Below are positions 6,079 to 13,370 of a stretch of DNA of 14,866 nucleotides, piece after piece. The notes under the pieces are model-generated. The model saw only the letters and a list, made by a program, of their open reading frames with translations. It was not told the origin of the DNA and did no database searches. The stretch lies in NCBI GenBank assembly GCA_900555585.1, contig USLT01000009.1:1-14866 (forward strand), in the 5' to 3' direction. The stretch comes from an uncultured Collinsella sp. (GTDB lineage: Bacteria > Actinomycetota > Coriobacteriia > Coriobacteriales > Coriobacteriaceae). How positions within the stretch are numbered: the first letter of the stretch is position 1; each line of letters opens with the position of its first letter. The translations under genes were made by a program, and so were the position numbers.

Positions 6079-6726
6079 ATGGAACTCTTCAACGCCGCCA
6101 ACCTGGGCTTCATCATGAACGGTTTTCTCAAGACGATCGAGATCTCCGTTCTCGCCATCATCTTCTCGCTGGTCCTCGGTACGATCCTGGCCATGGTCAA
6201 GCAGTACTGCACCGGCAAGCTGCGTCCGCTTTCCTGGATCGTGAGCATCTACATCGAGCTGTTCCGCTGCACCCCCAACCTGCTGTGGATCCTCTTCATC
6301 TACTTCACGGTCAAGGGCTCCGACGTGTTCCTGTCGGTCCTCGCGTTCACGATCTTCACCTCCGCCGTCATGGCCGAGATCGTCCGCGGCGGTTTCAACT
6401 CGATTCCGGCGAGCCAGTTCGAGGCGGCGCGCAGCCAGGGCTTCGGCTTCTTCGCCACCATGCGCTACATCATCTTGCCGCAGACCTTCAAGACGATCAT
6501 CCCCGCCCTGTTCAGCCAGTGCACGACGGTCATCAAGGACAGCTCGTACCTCGCCGGCATCAACGTGGCGGAGTTCATGTACACCACCAAGGTCGTCATG
6601 GCGCAGGCCACCGACCTCGGCCAGGTGCTGATGCTGTACGGATTCGTCTTCGCGCTGTACTTCATTCTCAACTTCGGCATCTCGCTGCTGGTGCGTAGGT
6701 ACCAGCGCAGCGTGGTGGCAGCCTAA
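6079..6726 (+). CDS. Amino-acid ABC importer, permease protein 2
   Basis: A 215-residue membrane subunit, the partner of permease 1. Hydrophobic segments lie near 18-40, 52-78, 82-100, 130-165 and 180-205. The EAA loop reads ASQFEAARSQGFGFFATMR followed by YIILPQ (111-135), and IYIELFRCTPNLLWILF (57-73) matches the conserved segment before it. The start is 6 bases after the stop of permease 1, with AAGGAGG inside the end of that gene and AAAGGA directly upstream, which suggests translational coupling. Length is normal for the family. Confidence 0.94.
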   Translation: MELFNAANLGFIMNGFLKTIEISVLAIIFSLVLGTILAMVKQYCTGKLRPLSWIVSIYIELFRCTPNLLWILFIYFTVKGSDVFLSVLAFTIFTSAVMAEIVRGGFNSIPASQFEAARSQGFGFFATMRYIILPQTFKTIIPALFSQCTTVIKDSSYLAGINVAEFMYTTKVVMAQATDLGQVLMLYGFVFALYFILNFGISLLVRRYQRSVVAA

Positions 6727-6742
6727 GGGAGGCGCATCGAAC

Positions 6743-7435
6743 ATGGGACTCATCAAGCATGCAATCGAGGCACGGGTCGCGGCCGACCAGGCCGAGCGAG
6801 CCGGACAGCCCGTCGTGATCACCATCGCCCGCGATTTCGGCGCGGAGGGGCACGAGATCGGGAAGATGCTCGCCATGCAGCTGGGCATTCCGCTGTACGA
6901 CAACGAGCTGCTCGTCCGCTCCGCCATGCGCGCGGGGGAGACCGTCGACAAGATGGCCGACTACGACGAGCAGATGGCCGCCGAGTTCATGGCGTTCCTG
7001 CCCGACCGCGTCGATAGCCGCACGCTTTCCGATAAGCTCTTCCGCAGCATGTCCCAGGTCATCGTCGACCTTGGTGCGACGCAGAGCTGCATTATCGAGG
7101 GCAGGCTCTCAGACTACCTTCTCCGCCACAACCCCAACCACATCGCGGTCCTGGTGACCGCGCCCTTCGATGACCGCGTGGAGATCGTGCGCGGCAAGCG
7201 CGGGCTCAACAAGCGCCAGGGCGCGAAGCTGGTACGCGAGATGCAGCGCGCCCGCGAGCTCTTCTACAAGCGCTACTCGGCCGGTAAGTGGAAGATGACG
7301 GACGGGAAGGACATCGTGGTCAACCGATCCAAGCTCGGTCGCCAGGGATGCGTCGACGTCATCGCCGCCGCCTATCGCTCCAAGCTGCGCGAGCTGGGCA
7401 TGGACGAGCCCGTCTCGGGCGGCCTCGGCGAGTAG
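6743..7435 (+). CDS. Cytidylate-kinase-like protein
   Basis: A 230-residue cytoplasmic protein of the cytidylate-kinase-like family, a set of P-loop proteins distinct from housekeeping Cmk and of unsettled substrate. The first strand and P-loop read VVITIARDFGAEGHEIGK (24-41); most relatives have GSGG where this has GAEG. LGIPLYDNELL (47-57) matches the family's 'yD.eLi' segment, CIIEGRLSDYLL (116-127) the second strand and Arg, and the RVEIVR.KRGLNKRQGAKLV region (145-164) the lid helix. The C-terminal VVNRSKLG (192-199) is also typical. It sits 16 bases after permease 2 with GGGAGG upstream, so it is probably the last cistron of the transport operon. A hairpin follows. A role in sensing or salvage linked to uptake would be a guess. 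Confidence 0.82.
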   Translation: MGLIKHAIEARVAADQAERAGQPVVITIARDFGAEGHEIGKMLAMQLGIPLYDNELLVRSAMRAGETVDKMADYDEQMAAEFMAFLPDRVDSRTLSDKLFRSMSQVIVDLGATQSCIIEGRLSDYLLRHNPNHIAVLVTAPFDDRVEIVRGKRGLNKRQGAKLVREMQRARELFYKRYSAGKWKMTDGKDIVVNRSKLGRQGCVDVIAAAYRSKLRELGMDEPVSGGLGE

Positions 7436-7453
7436 CGGTCCCATGATGAGAAC

Positions 7454-7489
7454 GTGCCCGGTGCCGCCGCTCGATGCGGCGTCGGGCAC
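7454..7489 (+). terminator. Hairpin ending the ABC operon
   Basis: A 14-bp stem pairs 7454-7467 with 7476-7489 (outer arm GTGCCCG against CGGGCAC, two G-T wobbles in the middle, inner GCCGC against GCGGC). Only TTT follows after an A, so termination may be partial. Confidence 0.65.
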
Positions 7490-7491
7490 AT

Positions 7492-7501
7492 TTGGTATAG
7501 T
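7492..7501 (+). promoter_or_regulatory. Extended -10 promoter of the hemolysin-III gene
   Basis: TATAGT (7496-7501) is preceded by TTGG, giving a TGG extension. The start would be near 7508, about 35 bases before the ATG. The position of a -35 box is taken up by the downstream arm of the hairpin at 7454-7489, and no consensus hexamer is seen there. Confidence 0.55.
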
Positions 7502-7542
7502 ACTGAGAACTAAATGTAGTCTTTGGAGGACGATTAACGCTC

Positions 7543-8352
7543 ATGCCTGACGCGAGTGACAGTACACAGCCGCGGTCCGACGCCGCGGCTGCCCCTGTTC
7601 CCATAGCGCGCGCGGACGCCGCATCGCGTTCGCAGCGCCTGCTCCGTTTGACCGGTCATGGTGCGCGCGCCGCAGTCTCGACCGCGGCTGCCTCCAAAAC
7701 GGCTGGATGCCGTTCGCTTCCGCGCTATACGCTCGGCGAGGAGATCGCCAACTCCATCACGCATGGCATCGGCGCCGCCCTGGGCGTCGCCGCGCTCGTG
7801 GTGATGATCGTCAAGGCGGCGACCGCGGGCTCCCATCCCGCGTCCCTGGCGAGCGCCATCGTTTTCGGCATCGCCCTCATCCTCGAATACCTCGCGTCGA
7901 CGCTCTACCACGCCATCGCGCCCAAGGGTGCCAAGCGCGTGTTTCGCATCATCGACCATAGCTGCATATACGTGCTCATCGCGGGCACCTACACCCCGTT
8001 CTGCCTGATCACGCTCGGCGACCACGGCGGCGTCGCGCTCTGCATCGCGCAGTGGGTCCTGGCCGTGGTGGGAATCCTGTTCGAGGCCTTCATGCGCGAG
8101 CGGCAGCCCCGCTGGCTGACCGTCGCGATCTACCTCGCGATGGGCTGGCTGGTCGTGTTCAAGCTTCCCCAACTGGTGTCCCTGCTCGATCCCATGGCGC
8201 TCGCCCTGCTGGTCATCGGCGGCGTGCTCTATACTGCGGGCACCGTCTTCTACGTGCTCAAGAAGGTCCGCTACATGCACACCGTGTTCCACGTGCTCGT
8301 GCTGGCCGGCAGCGTGTTCCAGGCCCTGGCGGTGATCCTCTACGTGATCTAG
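7543..8352 (+). CDS. Hemolysin III / PAQR-family membrane protein
   Basis: A 269-residue seven-helix membrane protein of the hemolysin III (YqfA/TrhA, PAQR-related) family; roles in membrane lipid homeostasis have been proposed. Family marks are EEIANSITHGIGAALG (66-81), SxxYH-type STLYH (119-123), DHSCIYVLIAGTYTPF (138-153) and the late MHTVFHVLVLAGS (245-257); the histidines at 123, 246 and 250 are the expected metal ligands. The first 60 residues are an extra Ala/Arg/Ser-rich tail not normal for this family. The GGAGG at 7525-7529 lies 13 bases before the ATG, longer than usual, so the true start could differ, but no other ATG, GTG or TTG in frame fits the family start better. It has its own promoter. 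Confidence 0.88.
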   Translation: MPDASDSTQPRSDAAAAPVPIARADAASRSQRLLRLTGHGARAAVSTAAASKTAGCRSLPRYTLGEEIANSITHGIGAALGVAALVVMIVKAATAGSHPASLASAIVFGIALILEYLASTLYHAIAPKGAKRVFRIIDHSCIYVLIAGTYTPFCLITLGDHGGVALCIAQWVLAVVGILFEAFMRERQPRWLTVAIYLAMGWLVVFKLPQLVSLLDPMALALLVIGGVLYTAGTVFYVLKKVRYMHTVFHVLVLAGSVFQALAVILYVI

Positions 8353-8422
8353 AACGCGCGCCAGGCATGCGCGCATCCCAACGCTTCGAACATCCCGCCC
8401 TTTGGAGGTTTAACTCGTCCCC

Positions 8423-9796
8423 ATGGACATAACGATCAGCATCATCACAACCCTCGTCCTCACCGTCGTGAACGGTTACTTCTCCATGTCGGAGATGGCG
8501 CTCACCACCGCCAAGCGCGCGGTTCTCGACCATGAGGCCGAGCAAGGGGACCGCCGCGCCGCCCGCGCCGCCGAGGTCGCCGCGGACTCCGGCAACTTCC
8601 TCGCGACCATCCAGGTCGCCATCACCCTCGTCGGCTTCGCTTCCTCCGCGGTGGCCTCCACCAACCTGTCCGACCCGCTGGCGACGTGGCTGTCGAGCTT
8701 CGGCATCGACGCCCTGACCATGGTCGCCCCCGGCCTCGCCCCCGTCCTGATCACGCTCGCCGTCTCCTACCTCTCGATCGTGGTGGGCGAGCTCGTGCCC
8801 AAGCGCATCGCCCTGGCGGACGCCGAGGGCATGGCCAAGCGCGTCGCCCATCCCCTCACCGTCTTCCAGAAGGTCGCCCGTCCGCTCGTATGGCTGACTC
8901 AGGCCTCCGCGAACGGCATCGCTCGGATCATGCGCATCAAGAGCGCCGACGACCGCCAGAACGTCTCCGAGGAGGAGATCAAGTACATGATCAACGAGCA
9001 GGAGACGCTGCTCGACGAGGAGAAGCGGATCATCCACGAGGTCATGGAGCTCGGGGACGCCGTGGCGCGCGAGGTCATGGTGCCCCGCGTCGACGTCACG
9101 ATGGTCGAGGACGACCAGACCGTCGCCGATGTCCTGGCGCTCATGCGCCAGACCGGCTTCTCGCGCATGCCGGTGTACAACGAGGATCCGGACAGCATCA
9201 TCGGCATCGCGCACATCAAGGACCTCATCGGCCTGGCGCTGGAGGGCCGCGGCGGGGAGCTCGCCGCCGGGCACCTGCGCGACGCGACCTTCGTGCCGGA
9301 CACCAAGGACATCCTGCCGCTGCTCTCCGAGATGCAGACCGCCCACGACCAGATCGTCGTCGTGGTCGACGAGTACGGTGGAACCGCCGGCATCATCACC
9401 GTCGAGGATATCGTCGAGGAGATCGTCGGCGAGATCGAGGACGAGTTCGACCCCGACAACAAGTACCTCACGCGGCTCTCTCGTCGCGAGTGGCTGGTCG
9501 ACGGCCGCTTCTCGTGCGACGACGCCGTGGAGATGGGCTGGCCCATCGAGGAGAGCGATGACTACGAGACCATCGCCGGCTGGATTCTGGACCTTTGCGA
9601 TTCCGTCCCCGATATCGGCGAGGTCTTCGAGGCCGATGGGTACAAGTTCAAGGTGCAGTCTATGCGCGGCCAGCGCATCTCGCTGATCCGCGTCATCGCA
9701 CCGGCGGAGCCCGCGGTCGCGAAGGCCGAGGATGACGGTGAGGATGCCTCGCAGAAGCATGTAAAGCTGCACCTCGGCAAGCACGAGGACGAGTAG
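8423..9796 (+). CDS. CNNM/CorC-type transporter (DUF21, two CBS domains, CorC/HlyC domain)
   Basis: A 457-residue membrane protein of the hemolysin-C/CNNM family, thought to move or regulate Mg2+ or other cations. The DUF21 membrane region spans about 1-165, with FSMSEMALTTAKR (20-32) and the conserved GELVPKRIAL (122-131). The paired CBS domains follow at about 210-335: VMVPRVDVTMV (218-228), GFSRMPVYN (245-253), GIAHIKDLI (261-269), then VVVVDEYGGTAGIITVEDIV (312-331). EEIVGEIEDEFD links to the C-terminal CorC_HlyC domain (about 350-425). The last 30 residues are acidic and variable. GGAGG (8404-8408) is 14 bases before the ATG. A GCGCGC/GCGCGC hairpin (8356-8374) separates it from the hemolysin-III gene. 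The HxxEH protein follows 19 bases later, probably co-transcribed. Confidence 0.93.
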   Translation: MDITISIITTLVLTVVNGYFSMSEMALTTAKRAVLDHEAEQGDRRAARAAEVAADSGNFLATIQVAITLVGFASSAVASTNLSDPLATWLSSFGIDALTMVAPGLAPVLITLAVSYLSIVVGELVPKRIALADAEGMAKRVAHPLTVFQKVARPLVWLTQASANGIARIMRIKSADDRQNVSEEEIKYMINEQETLLDEEKRIIHEVMELGDAVAREVMVPRVDVTMVEDDQTVADVLALMRQTGFSRMPVYNEDPDSIIGIAHIKDLIGLALEGRGGELAAGHLRDATFVPDTKDILPLLSEMQTAHDQIVVVVDEYGGTAGIITVEDIVEEIVGEIEDEFDPDNKYLTRLSRREWLVDGRFSCDDAVEMGWPIEESDDYETIAGWILDLCDSVPDIGEVFEADGYKFKVQSMRGQRISLIRVIAPAEPAVAKAEDDGEDASQKHVKLHLGKHEDE

Positions 9797-9815
9797 GAGA
9801 GGAGCCGCGAGTTCG

Positions 9816-10442
9816 ATGGCGGACCTGTTTAACATCATGAAGATCACGGTCGGCGAGAGCAAGCTCACCGCCCGCGTGCTGGTGAACCCCGGCATGCCCC
9901 TGAGCACCTCCGAGGACATCGAGGCGACCGCTCGCGTGTACTACCTCGCCCCGGCGATCGCCATGCACACCTGCCTCGGCGACGCCGGCGAGCACTTCCA
10001 GGATTGCATGAGCAACACGGAGGTCGCGCATCTGCTCGAGCACCTCACCGTCGAGATCATGAACGAGACCGGGCTGGCGGGCGATATCGTGTCCGGTCGC
10101 ACGCGCGTGGTTCCCGAGGACCCGCGCCTCTTCGATATCGAGCTCTCCTGCCCCGATGACGCCCTCACCGTCGGCGCCCTCTCCTCGGCAGCGTTCATGA
10201 TGCAGTGGGCGTTCCTGCACCCGGACCAGACCGCTCCGGATTTTCCCGGCACCGTCGCCGCGCTCCGCAGCCTGATGCTCAAGCTGCGCGGCGAGGAGGA
10301 TGGCGCCGATGATCCCGCCGCCCCCCGCGATGGCGAGGACCTCCTCGATGAAGGGGAGATGGCCGAGATCGGCTCGGAGGCGCTGTTCGGAGGCGCCGCC
10401 GCGGAGTTCGATCCGGACGCCGAGCAGCGGCCCGGCGAGTAG
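9816..10442 (+). CDS. Free-standing protein resembling the cyanophycin-synthetase N-terminal domain
   Basis: A 208-residue cytoplasmic protein with no signal or membrane segment. Residues 45-97 resemble the N-terminal domain of cyanophycin synthetase: H-x-C at 51-53 (MHTCLGD), then SNTEVAHLLEHLTVEI (66-81) and GDIVSGRTR (89-97), matching the family's 'H.CS ... GH..EH...EL ... fG.tR' series. The HxxEH at 72-76 is the inverted-zincin arrangement, and Glu80 is a further candidate ligand. From memory, a metallopeptidase-like site has been reported in this domain of some cyanophycin synthetases. The ATP-grasp and Mur-ligase parts are missing, and there is no sign of truncation. The last 50 residues are acidic (EEDGADD, DGEDLLDEGE). 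GGAGAGGAG (9797-9805) precedes the start. A zinc-dependent hydrolase is inferred; its substrate is unknown. Confidence 0.6.
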   Translation: MADLFNIMKITVGESKLTARVLVNPGMPLSTSEDIEATARVYYLAPAIAMHTCLGDAGEHFQDCMSNTEVAHLLEHLTVEIMNETGLAGDIVSGRTRVVPEDPRLFDIELSCPDDALTVGALSSAAFMMQWAFLHPDQTAPDFPGTVAALRSLMLKLRGEEDGADDPAAPRDGEDLLDEGEMAEIGSEALFGGAAAEFDPDAEQRPGE

Positions 10443-10497
10443 GATCGGCACATGCGCGCGTCGCCGCCGTCGACGGATGAGCGCCGCGCCGTCCGAC

Positions 10498-10507
10498 TGG
10501 GTATAAT
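10498..10507 (+). promoter_or_regulatory. Promoter of the YtxH-like gene
   Basis: A perfect TATAAT (10502-10507) follows TGGG. The transcript would start near 10514, about 35 bases before the start codon. The -35 region is GC-rich without a consensus match. Confidence 0.65.
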
Positions 10508-10549
10508 GAGTCACCACCACATGGAACCACTCACATAGGAGGAACCGAC

Positions 10550-10927
10550 ATGGGTAAAGGTCTTCAGTTCGCAGCAGGAGCCCTCGTGGGCGCGGCCGCC
10601 GGCACGATCATCGGCATTCTCGTGGCCCCGCGTTCCGGCGCGGAGACCCGCGCCATGGCGGCCGATATGGCCAACGATGCTTGGGATTCCGCGCGTGATA
10701 TGTACGAGCAGGGCGTAGACCAGGCCCGCACCGCCGCGACCGATTTCGGTCCGATGGTCGACGCCAAGACCGACGAGCTCCGCGCGAAGGTCGATCTCGC
10801 TCGCGAGCGCATGGACCAGCTGCGCGATTCCCTCAACGACGCCATCGCCGGCGGACACGTGACCCCGGCGGCCGACGTCGTCGTCGAGGCCAACGTCCCC
10901 GTGACCGAGGCTCCCGCCGAGGCCTAG
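10550..10927 (+). CDS. YtxH-like small membrane protein
   Basis: A 125-residue protein of the YtxH type, often labelled gas-vesicle or general-stress protein. Its hallmark is a glycine/alanine-rich membrane helix with charged ends, GALVGAAAGTIIGILVAPRSG (10-30), followed by a long amphipathic helix (about 31-102), here rich in Asp, Ala and Arg and probably coiled-coil. The tail (103-125) is Val/Pro/Glu-rich and disordered-looking. AGGAGG (10537-10542) lies 7 bases before the ATG, an unusually good ribosome site for this window. No gas-vesicle gene is nearby, so that name should not be read as function. It heads a probable operon with the PRC-barrel gene 19 bases downstream. Confidence 0.85.
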   Translation: MGKGLQFAAGALVGAAAGTIIGILVAPRSGAETRAMAADMANDAWDSARDMYEQGVDQARTAATDFGPMVDAKTDELRAKVDLARERMDQLRDSLNDAIAGGHVTPAADVVVEANVPVTEAPAEA

Positions 10928-10946
10928 CGAAGCGACGGATCACAAC

Positions 10947-11846
10947 ATGCGCGTAGGAGATTTCCAGGGCGCGCGCATCTACAAGCTCGTCCCCGAGGAG
11001 AAGCGCCTCAAGAAGGACGGCAGCCTGCGCGCGCTCAAAAAGCTCGGCAAGATACACTTTCCCGTCTTCACCCATGACGGCCCTCGCGTCGTCGGGTTCA
11101 TGGTCAAGCAGCCGGATGTTGCCGGAATGATCAAGCAGCCCGATCGTTTCGTGGCGCTGGACGCCGTCGACGTGCAGGACGACCAGCTCGTCGTCGCCGA
11201 CCTCAAGGCGTCCTACGACGCCGCGGCTGCCGCGCGTTTGGGTATAGACCTCGACTCCTGTCTGATCTGGACCGGAATGGACGTGGTCACCGAGTCCGGC
11301 AAGCGCCTGGGCTATTGCGCCGATGCCACATGCCATCCGCGCACGGGCGCGGTCGACTCCTTCATGTTGACCGCGGGCGCGGCGTCGACGGCGCTAATCG
11401 GCACCATCGAGATGCCCGCCTCCTATCTCAAGCGCTACGCGCACGGCGCCATGGTCGTGGATGACCGCGCCGCCGACCTCGAGTTCAGCGGGGGCGCCGC
11501 CGCCAAGGCCGCCGAGGCCACCGTTCATGCGCGCGAGAGCGCGAAGAAGGGTGCGAAGGTGCTGGACGAGAAGGGCGCCGAGGCGGTCGATAAGGGCAGC
11601 CGCGCGCTCGGCCGCAGGATCGGCCAGACCGGCGACGCCATAAAGGGGTTCTCGGAGGAGTACAAGAAGGCGGCCGGCGCGCCCGCCAAGCCTGCGAAGA
11701 AGCCGGCACAGTCCAGCGGATCGGCGGCGCGGGCCGTCGGGAAGCAGCTGGGTAAGACCTCCGGCATGTTCTCGGGCTTCGTGTCCGAATTCAAGAAGGC
11801 CTCGGCGCCGTCGACCACCAAGAAGAAACCGAGCAGCAGCAAGTAG
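10947..11846 (+). CDS. PRC-barrel-like protein with a repeated basic tail
   Basis: A 299-residue protein with no signal or membrane segment. Two beta-rich units resemble PRC-barrel domains: about 2-88 (MRVGDFQGARIY ... VVGFMVKQP ... RFVALDAVDVQDD) and about 95-175 (GMDVVTESGKRLGYCADATCHP ... VDSFMLTAG ... YLKRYAHGAMVVDD). Such barrels act as adaptor folds in RNA processing and other assemblies. From 182 on, the chain is an Ala/Lys-rich helix and low-complexity tail with an imperfect duplication: RALGRRIGQT...GFSEEYKKA (219-242) and RAVGKQLGKT...GFVSEFKKA (262-285), each followed by a Lys/Pro stretch. The tail could bind nucleic acid or membrane; this is not shown. It starts 19 bases after the YtxH-like gene; its ribosome site is weak, so coupling is likely. 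Exact role unknown. Confidence 0.7.
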   Translation: MRVGDFQGARIYKLVPEEKRLKKDGSLRALKKLGKIHFPVFTHDGPRVVGFMVKQPDVAGMIKQPDRFVALDAVDVQDDQLVVADLKASYDAAAAARLGIDLDSCLIWTGMDVVTESGKRLGYCADATCHPRTGAVDSFMLTAGAASTALIGTIEMPASYLKRYAHGAMVVDDRAADLEFSGGAAAKAAEATVHARESAKKGAKVLDEKGAEAVDKGSRALGRRIGQTGDAIKGFSEEYKKAAGAPAKPAKKPAQSSGSAARAVGKQLGKTSGMFSGFVSEFKKASAPSTTKKKPSSSK

Positions 11847-11881
11847 GGCGCCCGGGCGCTCATGGGGAACGGAGAGAAGCA

Positions 11882-13267
11882 TTGCCTAACTACACCACCT
11901 CCTACTCCACGAACAAGAAGCCGACGTATCGGCGGGGCAACCCGAACCAGCTCCCGGGGGCGAGGCGCCGCCGCGTCCGCAAGCCCGGCGTCCAATACCT
12001 CCACCATTCGCAGGGCTTCGGTCGCAGGCCGGGGAGGTCCTCCTTCGGGGGCAACTCGCGCAGGCCGTATGCGTTCATCGCCGTGGGGTGCGCCTTCCTG
12101 CTCTTCGTGGCGACGATCATCTGGTACGTGAACCGCGACGTCGCCATCGAGCTCAACGGCACCGAGGTCAAGGCGCGCATCAACTCGTCGATCGCGCAGC
12201 TCATCACCGATCAGGAACTGGATCCGAAGCCGGGCGACCTGCTGGCTGTCGACGACACCGTGCTCAAGAAGCGCGGCGGCGAGAAGGTCTCGGTTACGTT
12301 GAACGGCAAGTCCGTCAAGGCCTCGCAGATGGAGGAGACCGAGCTGCAGCCCGGCGACAAGGTTGTCGTCGAGGACGGGCGCGATCGATACGAGGAGCAC
12401 GAGGTCCAGGCGACCGAGATCGCACCGAAGCTCACGGTGCAGGGCAACGGTCCCATCAGCTACGTTAAGACCTGGGGAATCCCCGGAAGAAGCGAGGTCT
12501 GGGTCGGCAAGCAGTCCGGCAAGACCCAGGACCGCGGCGTCGTGAGCAAGGTGCGCGACTGCGTGGTCGCCCGCCGCTCCGTCTCGCCCGACGCGAAGGG
12601 CAAGAAGTACGTCGCCCTGACGTTCGACGAGGGGCCGAGCGCGAAGACGGTCCAGATCGTCGAGCTGCTCAAGAAGGAGGGCGCAGGCGCCGCGTTCTTC
12701 GTGGACGGGGCCTCGGCCAAGAAGCATCCCGAGGCGGTCCGGGCGATCGTAGACGCGGGCTTCGAGCTCGGCTCCAACACGTCTGCCGATGAGAGCCTGG
12801 ACGGGCTGGGCGCCGCCGAGCTCAGGGAGCGCCTGACCGCCTGCTTCGATGATATCGAGTCTGCGGGCGGGAAGCGAACGGCGCTGCTGCGCGCGCCGTT
12901 CGGGGCGTTCACGGACCAGAACTGGGCCGACGCGATGGACCTGGTGAGCGTCGCGGTGAGCTGGAACATCGACTCGGGCGACTGGACGCTCCCCGGCGCC
13001 GATGCCGTGGCACGCACCGTGCTCGACTCGGTGTCGAACGGCGATATCGTGCTGCTGACCGATAACGGCTCGACCGCGGAGCAGACGCTGGCGGCCCTGC
13101 CCAAGATCATCTCGGGGCTGCGGGACAAGGGATACGAGATCGTGGGCCTGGGCGACCTTATCGCGACCAACAAGGACCTGGCCGAGGAGATCGCGTCTCT
13201 GACCAAGGTGAAGATGCCCGAGGATGCCGCCCTGCCCTCGCTCGGCGATGCGGAGGGATCGGAGTAG
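11882..13267 (+). CDS. Membrane-anchored NodB-fold protein, predicted inactive deacetylase
   Basis: A 461-residue protein beginning with TTG; GGAGAG (11871-11876) lies 5 bases upstream and no in-frame ATG fits. A basic cytoplasmic head (1-62), a membrane helix (about 63-83) and a beta-rich extracytoplasmic region (about 86-235, reminiscent of DUF348 and G5 repeats) precede a NodB polysaccharide-deacetylase domain (about 242-430). The fold is recognisable: ALTFDEGPSAKT, LLRAPFGAFTDQNW, SWNIDSGDW. The metal-binding triad is lost: the second Asp of TFDD is Glu250, both His of the HxxxH motif are Asn299 and Asp303, and the late LMHD histidine is Thr393. Asp249 and Arg337 remain. It should not deacetylate; a structural, binding or regulatory role beside its intact paralogue is inferred. 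It follows the PRC-barrel gene by 35 bases. Confidence 0.85.
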   Translation: MPNYTTSYSTNKKPTYRRGNPNQLPGARRRRVRKPGVQYLHHSQGFGRRPGRSSFGGNSRRPYAFIAVGCAFLLFVATIIWYVNRDVAIELNGTEVKARINSSIAQLITDQELDPKPGDLLAVDDTVLKKRGGEKVSVTLNGKSVKASQMEETELQPGDKVVVEDGRDRYEEHEVQATEIAPKLTVQGNGPISYVKTWGIPGRSEVWVGKQSGKTQDRGVVSKVRDCVVARRSVSPDAKGKKYVALTFDEGPSAKTVQIVELLKKEGAGAAFFVDGASAKKHPEAVRAIVDAGFELGSNTSADESLDGLGAAELRERLTACFDDIESAGGKRTALLRAPFGAFTDQNWADAMDLVSVAVSWNIDSGDWTLPGADAVARTVLDSVSNGDIVLLTDNGSTAEQTLAALPKIISGLRDKGYEIVGLGDLIATNKDLAEEIASLTKVKMPEDAALPSLGDAEGSE

Positions 13268-13370
13268 GGCCCCTCGGTTTCCGCCTGACAGATTCGTCAT
13301 TCTGCGATTCGTGCCCACAACTGCGAGCGTTTTAGTCCACTATGGGTATGAGCAGAGTAAGAGCGCATCG

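Noticed and set aside
10467..10476. Palindrome CCGTCGACGG upstream of the YtxH-like gene
   Set aside because: Short, GC-rich, with no second copy in the window; not enough to call an operator.
10550..10927. Gas-vesicle protein label for the YtxH-like gene
   Set aside because: No gas-vesicle genes are nearby, and the similarity is only to the YtxH membrane-helix type.
11848..11859. Palindrome GCGCCCGGGCGC after the PRC-barrel gene
   Set aside because: It could form only a 4-bp stem with a CCGG loop and has no T-run; such palindromes are expected by chance at this GC content.
13224..13370. N-terminal extension of the second deacetylase to 13224
   Set aside because: It would overlap the end of the preceding gene by 44 bases, lacks a ribosome site, and the added residues do not match the layout of the paralogue.
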